A stretch of 5,119 bases of DNA from Bacteroidota bacterium (lineage in GTDB: Bacteria; Bacteroidota; Bacteroidia; Chitinophagales; Chitinophagaceae), in the NCBI GenBank assembly GCA_023409975.1, contig JAEYQO010000030.1, forward strand, positions 1 to 5,119, in the 5' to 3' direction. The notes beneath the pieces were generated by a model. That model did not search any database, was not told the DNA's origin, and saw only the letters and a list, made by a program, of their open reading frames with translations. A program made the position numbers and the translations under genes. Shown here one piece after another: positions 1 through 5,119 of the stretch (positions are counted from its first letter, which is position 1; each line of letters starts with the position of its first letter).

Positions 1-127
1 AAACCAGCTATGTTCAAACATTTCATATTCTCTACAATTACTCTTTTCGCCATCCTTCCGGTTCTGGCGCAAACCAATACTTTTCAAAAAACCTATGGCG
101 GACCGGGCGATGAGGAAGCCTATTCTG
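1..127 (+). repeat. Left copy of an exact 127-bp terminal direct repeat
   Basis: Bases 1-127 are identical to 4993-5119. They cover 9 bases of leader, the signal peptide codons and the first codons of blade 1. The related stretch at gene 2 (1662-1788) differs by one base, at 1742. Confidence 0.97.
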
Positions 128-1608
128 TACAGCAAACAGACGATATGGGGTATATTCTTGCAGGGTATACAACGAGCTACGGACCAGGTAGTTTTGAAAA
201 TGCTTATCTGGTAAAAACAGATAGTTCAGGTGAAATCCTATGGTCAAAAACCTATGGTAAGAACGGAGGAGCGTCAAGGTTCAGATGCGTAAGGCAAACG
301 TCTGATGGTGGATATATTGCTGCTGGATGGACTTTTGAATCTCCTATCATGAAACATGATATTTTATTAGTAAAGACTGATGCTTCTGGTAATGAAATTT
401 GGACTAAAAAATACGGAGATGTTGGCTGTGATTCGGCATTCGCTCTAGAACTTGAAGCTGATGGGGGCTTTCTTATTACTGGTAGTATGCCCGATAGTGC
501 TCATTCTCTCCCCAAACCTTTCTTGCTCAAGACTAATAGTGCCGGCGCACCATTGATTTTTAAGACCTATACTTTTGTCTCTGGAATTGGAGAAACTTCA
601 GCCCTTAGCCAAGGTAAAAGATCGTTTGACGGTGGCATTCTTCTCGTTATGAAAACTCAACTGGATGGAAATGCAGGATTAGTCAAACTCGATTTAAATG
701 GTGATGTCCTCTGGAATAAGAATTACGGAGTTGGATCAACAGGAATTGGAAGTCCGAGTAACGGGGCAATAGTTGAAGTCAACAATGGTTTCTATTTCTG
801 CACTTATGCATCCAGCGCTGGCGGCGCAGAAGTGGGGCTAGTTCGTTTGAATGATACCGGAGGGGTAGTCTGGGGTAAATCTTTTGGTTATAACCTACAT
901 GAACGAGGATGTAGTATGTTTCAGTCAAACGACGGTGGAATCATCATTGGGGGACTTAGTAATAGCTTCACTTCTGGTGATTTCGATTTCTATCTTCTGA
1001 AAGTAGATAGTTCAGGTAATTTTATCTGGTCTCAAGGCTACGGTGGGGATGGCAATGATTTGTTTTACACTATGGTACCAACCTCCGACAATGGAATCGC
1101 TTTGACGGGAAGCTCAACAAGCTTTGGTTCAGGGAAACAGATTTATTTTATTAAAACAGATTCAGATGGCGTAAGTGGGTGTAATACCAGAAATTCAATT
1201 ACGATAGAGAACCATAAATCCTTTAATTCTCATCCACGCTATTGGACAGTCAATACGGTTTCTACGTCTGACTCCTCTGTCGCAATCACCATCACTCCCG
1301 AAACTGAAACTGACTCCACTCACTGCTCCTCACTTTCCGTCGAAAAGATAGCCGAGCGCAGGGAGCTAAAGGTTTACCCCAACCCTGCAAACAACCATAT
1401 CAACCTGGAGCTCGACAGAACGGATATTGAGTTTATGGAAGTATCCTTATCGGATCAGACCGGCAGGGTTGTAGCCAATTTGTTCAAGGGCGCTTATGCT
1501 GCCTATCCGGGACAATTGAACCTTCCCGAGGTGGCTCCCGGTCTATACATTATTACCCTCCGAACCGACGATCAGAAACCCCGGCAGTTTAAACTCATCA
1601 TTCAGTAA
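10..1608 (+). CDS. Secreted beta-propeller-repeat protein with T9SS type A sorting domain (array gene 1)
   Basis: The 532-residue product is predicted to be exported and then secreted or attached to the cell surface by the type IX system; its ligand or activity is not recognisable. Residues 1-20 form a Sec signal peptide with probable cleavage after VLA, leaving Gln21. Residues about 25-390 contain seven degenerate repeats of about 50 residues, with a pattern like W-S-K-T-Y-G, Q-T-S-D-G-G-Y-I, A-G, L-x-K-T-D-x-x-G, W. Blade ends fall near W78, W131, F184, W235, W288 and W340, so a seven-bladed propeller is inferred. A linker with C391 and C439 follows. The sorting domain spans about 450-532: YPNPANNHINLELD near 456, SDQTGRVV near 481, and APGLY to the final KLIIQ. 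The start is supported by the same ATG context in genes 2 and 4. No Shine-Dalgarno is visible. Compared with genes 2 and 3, blades 3-6 are the most divergent part, and blade 5 lacks the first of two cysteines found in both. Architecture is certain, function unknown. Confidence 0.93.
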   Translation: MFKHFIFSTITLFAILPVLAQTNTFQKTYGGPGDEEAYSVQQTDDMGYILAGYTTSYGPGSFENAYLVKTDSSGEILWSKTYGKNGGASRFRCVRQTSDGGYIAAGWTFESPIMKHDILLVKTDASGNEIWTKKYGDVGCDSAFALELEADGGFLITGSMPDSAHSLPKPFLLKTNSAGAPLIFKTYTFVSGIGETSALSQGKRSFDGGILLVMKTQLDGNAGLVKLDLNGDVLWNKNYGVGSTGIGSPSNGAIVEVNNGFYFCTYASSAGGAEVGLVRLNDTGGVVWGKSFGYNLHERGCSMFQSNDGGIIIGGLSNSFTSGDFDFYLLKVDSSGNFIWSQGYGGDGNDLFYTMVPTSDNGIALTGSSTSFGSGKQIYFIKTDSDGVSGCNTRNSITIENHKSFNSHPRYWTVNTVSTSDSSVAITITPETETDSTHCSSLSVEKIAERRELKVYPNPANNHINLELDRTDIEFMEVSLSDQTGRVVANLFKGAYAAYPGQLNLPEVAPGLYIITLRTDDQKPRQFKLIIQ

Positions 1609-1622
1609 AAACTCTGTAAAAA

Positions 1623-1650
1623 CGGGCTCCTTCGTGCAGGAGCTCGTTTT
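1623..1650 (+). terminator. Intrinsic terminator after gene 1
   Basis: A 9-bp stem (1623-1631 with 1638-1646, one G-T wobble at 1625/1644) encloses the 6-base loop TCGTGC and is followed by four T. It begins 15 bases after gene 1's stop. A-residues before the stem (1618-1622) pair with the T-run, so it could also stop transcription on the opposite strand. Confidence 0.75.
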
Positions 1651-1670
1651 GATCCTTAAAGAAACCAGCT

Positions 1671-3272
1671 ATGTTCAAACATTTCATATTCTCTACAATT
1701 ACTCTTTTCGCCATCCTTCCGGTTCTGGCGCAAACCAATACATTTCAAAAAACCTATGGCGGACCGGGCGATGAGGAAGCCTATTCTGTACAGCAAACTT
1801 CTGATGGCGGTTACATTATTGCAGGGTACACCAAGAGTTATGGACCAGGAAATTTTGAAAATGCCTACCTGATCAGGACGGATAGTGCAGGTGATCTCAT
1901 CTGGTCTAAAACCTATGGGGTGTCAGGGGGAGCTTCGAAGTTCAGGAGTGTACTACCTACATCAGACGGTGGGTTCATTGCAGCGGGGTGGATATATGAA
2001 TCACCTGCAAAAGCACACGATATTCTTATTGTCAAGACAGATGGTGCAGGAAATGAAATATGGACGAGAAAACTTGGCGGAGCAGGTAGCGATTCAGCGA
2101 ACACAATTACCACGGATAGTAACGTCGGGTTCATTTTTACAGGTAGTACATCTCAAACAGTTGCAGACTATCCAAGCCCTTTTATTCTGAAGACCGATAA
2201 TCAAGGATCGACAATTCTCTTTAAAAGATATGGCGCAGCTAACTATAGCGGAATTGGAGGATTTCGCACCTCAGATAACGGAATATTTTTCATAGGAAGA
2301 ACTTCAGGCAGCGTCTCGCCATTTCTCTTCAAAGTCGACCAGGCAGGAGGCTATATTTGGAGCAAAAACTACTACGTGTGGAGTGGCGGAAGTCCAGGAA
2401 CTCCACAAATCTACTTATCAAGCTGCGCTGTCGTACAAACAAAAGATTCAGGATTCCTTTACTGCGGTCCTGGCTCAACCTGGGGAGGCGCTGATATTGG
2501 TCTGTTTAAGCTAGACGATACAGGCGCAATAGTTTGGAAAAAGGTCCTTGGAAACACGCAAAATGACCACGCCTATGTAATAGCAGAAACAGATGATGGA
2601 TATGTCGTTGCTGGCATTAGTTATAGTTTTAGCCTCGGAGATAGTGACTACTATCTTTTTAAGGTTGACAGCGTGGGCAATGTAATATGGTCAAGAGGGT
2701 ATGGTGACGCAGGCGAAGATTTCTTACATAGTCTTTCAAAAACAACTGATGGGGGATTTGTATTGATAGGTAGTTCAACCAGCTTTGGAAATGACAAGCA
2801 AATTTATATGGTAAAAACAGATGCGGACGGCTTGAGTGGTTGCTATCACAAAAATGCAATTACTAAAGAATCTTCTGGAACACATGTAAACAGTCACAAC
2901 GGCTTGCTTTGGCCCATTCAAACCCTTTCTAGTGACTCCTCTGCAAACATCATCATCACTCCCGAAACGGAAACCGACTCCACGCTCTGCTCCTCGCTTA
3001 CCGTCGGGCAGATAGCCGAACGCAGAGCGCTTAAGCTTTACCCCAACCCTGCAAACAACCATATCAACCTGGAGCTCGACAGAACTGATATTGAGTTTAT
3101 CGAAGTATCCTTATCGGATCAGACCGGCAGGGTTGTGGCCAATTTGTTCAAGGGGGCTTATGCTGCCTATACAGGGCAACTGAGCCTTCCAGAGGTGGCT
3201 CCCGGACTATACCTTCTTACCGTACGAACCGATGACCAAAAACCCCTGCAGTTTAAACTCATCATTCAGTAA
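1671..3272 (+). CDS. Secreted beta-propeller-repeat protein with T9SS type A sorting domain (array gene 2)
   Basis: This 533-residue paralogue of gene 1 has the same plan: signal peptide 1-20 identical to gene 1, seven propeller-like repeats over about 25-391, a linker with C391 and C440, and a type A sorting tail over about 451-533 (YPNPANNHINLELD near 457, LSDQTGRVV near 481, final KLIIQ). Its first 128 coding bases match gene 1 except for one synonymous change, Thr24 ACT to ACA at 1742; the sequences then separate. Blades 1 and 2 are nearly identical to gene 3 up to about residue 139, after which blade 3 (SDSANTITTDSNVGF) differs from both neighbours. Blade 5 carries C252 and C265, shared with gene 3 and possibly a disulphide. 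The sequence before the sorting domain (LTVGQIAERRALKL) differs from the SVEKIAERRELKV of genes 1 and 3. It starts 62 bp after gene 1's stop, beyond a hairpin terminator, with no Shine-Dalgarno. Probably a surface or secreted binding protein; that role is inferred only from the architecture. Confidence 0.93.
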   Translation: MFKHFIFSTITLFAILPVLAQTNTFQKTYGGPGDEEAYSVQQTSDGGYIIAGYTKSYGPGNFENAYLIRTDSAGDLIWSKTYGVSGGASKFRSVLPTSDGGFIAAGWIYESPAKAHDILIVKTDGAGNEIWTRKLGGAGSDSANTITTDSNVGFIFTGSTSQTVADYPSPFILKTDNQGSTILFKRYGAANYSGIGGFRTSDNGIFFIGRTSGSVSPFLFKVDQAGGYIWSKNYYVWSGGSPGTPQIYLSSCAVVQTKDSGFLYCGPGSTWGGADIGLFKLDDTGAIVWKKVLGNTQNDHAYVIAETDDGYVVAGISYSFSLGDSDYYLFKVDSVGNVIWSRGYGDAGEDFLHSLSKTTDGGFVLIGSSTSFGNDKQIYMVKTDADGLSGCYHKNAITKESSGTHVNSHNGLLWPIQTLSSDSSANIIITPETETDSTLCSSLTVGQIAERRALKLYPNPANNHINLELDRTDIEFIEVSLSDQTGRVVANLFKGAYAAYTGQLSLPEVAPGLYLLTVRTDDQKPLQFKLIIQ

Positions 3273-3285
3273 AAAACCTCGAAGA

Positions 3286-3313
3286 GCGGGCTCCTTTGTG
3301 AAGTAGCCCGCTT
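3286..3313 (+). terminator. Hairpin after gene 2, weaker terminator
   Basis: A 7-bp stem GCGGGCT/AGCCCGC (3286-3292 with 3305-3311) is followed inward by one C-T mismatch and a 3-bp CTT/AAG extension. It lies at the same position as the hairpins after genes 1 and 3 and is clearly related to them, but its T-tract is only two T before ACATCC. It is probably a leaky or degenerate terminator, so read-through into gene 3 is plausible. Confidence 0.55.
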
Positions 3314-3335
3314 ACATCCTTAAAAAAAAGCAGCT

Positions 3336-4940
3336 ATGTACAAACATTTTATTCTTTGCACAATTGCCATTTTCACCATCCTTCCGGTTCTGGCTCAAAC
3401 CAATACCTTTCAAAAAACCTATGGCGGACCGGGCGATGAGGAAGCCTATTCCGTGCAGCAAACTTCTGATGGCGGTTACATTCTTGCGGGGTACACCAAG
3501 AGTTATGGACCGGGAAATTTTGAGAATGCCTACCTGATCAGAACGGATAGCATGGGTGATCTCGTCTGGTCAAAAACCTATGGGGTGTCAGGGGGTGCTT
3601 CGAAGTTCAGGAGTGTACTACCTACATCAGACGGAGGGTTTATTGCAGCAGGATGGATATATGAATCACCTGCAAAAGCCCATGATATTCTTATCGTCAA
3701 GACTGATGGTGCAGGAAACGAAATGTGGACTAGAAAATTTGGCGGAGCAGGCTGTGATTCAGCATTCTCTATAAACTTGGACGATGACGGCGGATACTTA
3801 ATTTCGGGGAGCACTTCGGTTTCAGTAGCTGACTATCCAGTGCCGTTTATTTTGAAAATTAACAACACTGGAACAGTTATATTGTTCAAAAGTTACGATC
3901 TAACTGCATTTAGGGGAGTAGGATCCTTCCGAACATCCGATGGCGGCCTTTTCTTGCTCGGTAGTTTTCCTAGCACAGTCGCACCTTTCTTGTTTAGCTT
4001 GAATAATTCCGGGAGTTATGAATGGACAAAGAGCTTTTATATACACAATGGTTCTGCTGGCAGTCCATCCAATCATGTTGATCCTCCGAGTTGCGCGATT
4101 ATTCAGACGAATGATTCTGGTTACTTGTACTGTGGTCCCGGCTCTGCTTGGGGAGGTGCAGACATCGGATTATTTAAACTCGATGACACAGGCGGTGTAG
4201 TTTGGGCCAAGGCTTATGGAAACACACTGGATGAATATGGCTACTCTATCTCAAAAACAAACGATGGAGGATTTATTGTTGCTGGCCTCTCATATAGTTT
4301 TAGCCTTGGAGACCGCGATTTTTACCTATTTAAAGTGGACAGTCTAGGAAATGTTCAGTGGTCCAGAGGTTATGGTGGCTCCGGAGAGGATTTTTTATAT
4401 TCAATGTCGAATACCGACGATGGAGGGTTTGTTTTAGCTGGTAGCTCTTTCAGCTATGGCAATGGCAAGCAAATTTATTTGGTGAAGACAGATGTAGACG
4501 GCTTGAGTGGCTGTAATGACAAAAATGCAATTACTAAAGAATCTTCTGGTACGATCAATTCCGGAGACGGATTGCTTTGGCCAATTCAAACCCTTTCTAA
4601 TGACTCCTCTGCTATAATCACCATCACTTCCGAAACCGAATCCGACTCCACTCACTGCTCCTCTCTTTCCGTCGAAAAGATAGCCGAGCGCAGGGAGCTA
4701 AAGGTTTACCCTAACCCAGCACACAGCCATATCAACCTGGAGCTCGACAGAACTGATATTGAGTTTATCGAAGTATCCTTATCGGATCAGACCGGCAGGG
4801 TTGTGGCCACTTTGTTCAAGGAGGCTTATAATGCCTATACAGGGCAACTGAGCCTTCCAGAGGTGGCTCCGGGACTATACCTTCTTACCGTGCGAACCGA
4901 CGATCAGAAACCCCGGCAGTTTAAACTCATCATTCAGTAA
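3336..4940 (+). CDS. Secreted beta-propeller-repeat protein with T9SS type A sorting domain (array gene 3)
   Basis: This is the third full paralogue, 534 residues. Its signal peptide (MYKHFILCTIAIFTILPVLA) is the divergent one of the set; Cys8 lies inside the hydrophobic core and is not a lipobox. From residue 15 it rejoins the common sequence. Seven repeats span about 25-392, followed by a linker with C393 and C441 and a sorting domain at about 452-534 (YPNPAHSHINLELD near 458, final KLIIQ). The gene is patchy: blades 1-2 match gene 2 closely, the GCDSAF stretch at 139-144 matches gene 1 rather than gene 2, blades 4-7 are again closer to gene 2, SVEKIAERRELKV matches gene 1, and the IEVSLSDQTGRVV to LYLLTVRTDD section matches gene 2. 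C253 and C266 in blade 5 are shared with gene 2. The gene ends in a double stop, TAA TAA. It starts 63 bp after gene 2 in an A-rich context without a Shine-Dalgarno. Biochemical role unknown. Confidence 0.93.
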   Translation: MYKHFILCTIAIFTILPVLAQTNTFQKTYGGPGDEEAYSVQQTSDGGYILAGYTKSYGPGNFENAYLIRTDSMGDLVWSKTYGVSGGASKFRSVLPTSDGGFIAAGWIYESPAKAHDILIVKTDGAGNEMWTRKFGGAGCDSAFSINLDDDGGYLISGSTSVSVADYPVPFILKINNTGTVILFKSYDLTAFRGVGSFRTSDGGLFLLGSFPSTVAPFLFSLNNSGSYEWTKSFYIHNGSAGSPSNHVDPPSCAIIQTNDSGYLYCGPGSAWGGADIGLFKLDDTGGVVWAKAYGNTLDEYGYSISKTNDGGFIVAGLSYSFSLGDRDFYLFKVDSLGNVQWSRGYGGSGEDFLYSMSNTDDGGFVLAGSSFSYGNGKQIYLVKTDVDGLSGCNDKNAITKESSGTINSGDGLLWPIQTLSNDSSAIITITSETESDSTHCSSLSVEKIAERRELKVYPNPAHSHINLELDRTDIEFIEVSLSDQTGRVVATLFKEAYNAYTGQLSLPEVAPGLYLLTVRTDDQKPRQFKLIIQ

Positions 4941-4953
4941 TAACCTCGACGAG

Positions 4954-4981
4954 CGGGCTCCTTCGTGCAGGAGCCCGTTTT
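4954..4981 (+). terminator. Intrinsic terminator after gene 3
   Basis: A perfect 9-bp stem CGGGCTCCT/AGGAGCCCG (4954-4962 with 4969-4977) with the loop TCGTGC is followed by four T. It starts 13 bases after the first stop codon and differs from the hairpin after gene 1 by a single base (C at 4975 instead of T at 1644), which restores the G-C pair that is a wobble there. Confidence 0.8.
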
Positions 4982-4992
4982 GATCCTTAAAG

Positions 4993-5119
4993 AAACCAGC
5001 TATGTTCAAACATTTCATATTCTCTACAATTACTCTTTTCGCCATCCTTCCGGTTCTGGCGCAAACCAATACTTTTCAAAAAACCTATGGCGGACCGGGC
5101 GATGAGGAAGCCTATTCTG
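4993..5119 (+). repeat. Right copy of the exact 127-bp terminal direct repeat
   Basis: This copy is identical to 1-127 and ends exactly at the window end. Together with the terminator region before it (4954-5119) it matches 1623-1788 at 164 of 166 positions, the differences being at 1644/4975 and 1742/5073. Confidence 0.97.
5002..5119 (+). CDS. Start of a fourth array member, truncated by the window edge
   Basis: Thirty-nine codons and one extra base are present, encoding the signal peptide MFKHFIFSTITLFAILPVLA and the first strand of blade 1 (TFQKTYGGPGDEEAYS). The sequence is base-for-base identical to the start of gene 1, including the ACT codon for Thr24 that distinguishes gene 1 from gene 2. 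It may be a genuine fourth copy or, more likely, gene 1 itself seen again because the assembly closed into a loop. The truncation is a window edge effect, not a sign of a pseudogene. Confidence 0.85.
   Translation, partial: MFKHFIFSTITLFAILPVLAQTNTFQKTYGGPGDEEAYS

Larger units (their letters stand above)
1..5119 (+). repeat. Tandem gene array, unit about 1.66 kb, three full units plus a partial
   Basis: Each unit is leader, propeller-protein gene and hairpin, repeated head to tail with start-to-start distances of 1661, 1665 and 1666 bp. Unit ends are highly conserved at nucleotide level: in the sorting-domain segment, 1381-1500 against 3045-3164 is 116/120 identical, and 3045-3164 against 4713-4832 is 113/120. 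The middle of the units, especially the codons for blades 3-4 and the linker, is much more divergent and differs by small in-frame indels. Confidence 0.92.

Noticed and set aside
1623..1646. Inverted repeat as the end of an insertion sequence or an integrase attachment site.
   Set aside because: The palindrome sits just after a stop codon and is followed by a T-run, which is the form of a transcription terminator. No transposase, integrase or target duplication is seen.
1913..2134. Minus-strand reading frames over blades 2-3 of genes 2 and 3 (also 3578-3814), with similar products in both.
   Set aside because: Their similarity follows from the near-identical sense strands of genes 2 and 3. 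They have no independent support as genes.
2775..3062. Minus-strand frame of 95 codons over the linker of gene 2, with a counterpart at 4434-4655.
   Set aside because: It is an antisense shadow of the conserved linker and sorting-domain codons, without a plausible start context or known motif.
3336..3395. Lipoprotein signal in gene 3 because of Cys8.
   Set aside because: The cysteine lies within the hydrophobic stretch and not directly after a lipobox; the cleavage region VLAQ is the ordinary signal peptidase I type shared with genes 1 and 2.
4875..5069. A 64-codon minus-strand reading frame spanning the end of gene 3, the spacer and the start of gene 4.
   Set aside because: It runs through the terminator hairpin and antisense to two well-supported coding segments, and its product has no recognisable feature.
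1..5119. A small plasmid or phage genome of about 5 kb, suggested by identical ends.
   Set aside because: No replication initiator, relaxase, capsid or other maintenance gene is encoded, and the end overlap equals a common assembler k. A tandem array folded into a loop explains the ends without a replicon.
1..5119. CRISPR array, because of evenly spaced direct repeats.
   Set aside because: The period is about 1.66 kb and the repeated units are whole protein-coding genes.

Overview
The window holds a head-to-tail tandem array of three complete paralogous genes and the start of a fourth, all on the + strand, and nothing else. Each complete gene encodes a 532-534 residue exported protein with three parts: a Sec signal peptide, about seven WD-like or 'delta-60-like' repeats of about 50-55 residues that probably fold as a seven-bladed beta-propeller, and a C-terminal type IX secretion system (T9SS) type A sorting domain. 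T9SS sorting tails are confined to the Bacteroidota/FCB group, so the source is very probably a Bacteroidota bacterium, possibly environmental. Its A-rich gene starts lack a Shine-Dalgarno sequence, which fits.

Layout: gene 1 (10-1608), hairpin terminator, gene 2 (1671-3272), hairpin terminator, gene 3 (3336-4940), hairpin terminator, gene 4 (5002 to window end, truncated). Unit periods are 1661, 1665 and 1666 bp, with spacers of 62, 63 and 61 bp. Each spacer holds a GC-rich hairpin and no recognisable promoter.

The units are nearly identical at both ends (signal peptide plus start of blade 1, and sorting domain plus terminator) and strongly diverged in the middle blades. Similarity is patchwork: gene 3 follows gene 2 for the first two and a half blades, then matches gene 1 locally, and its sorting domain mixes both. 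This points to recombination or gene conversion among array members and makes the array a candidate surface-protein diversification locus.

The first 127 bases of the window are repeated exactly as its last 127 bases. A 127-base terminal overlap is what a de Bruijn assembler run at k=127 leaves on a closed loop. The window is therefore probably a loop of 4992 bp made by collapse of a longer tandem array, not a genuine small circular replicon; no replication, mobilisation or phage gene is present. The true number and order of genes cannot be read from this window.
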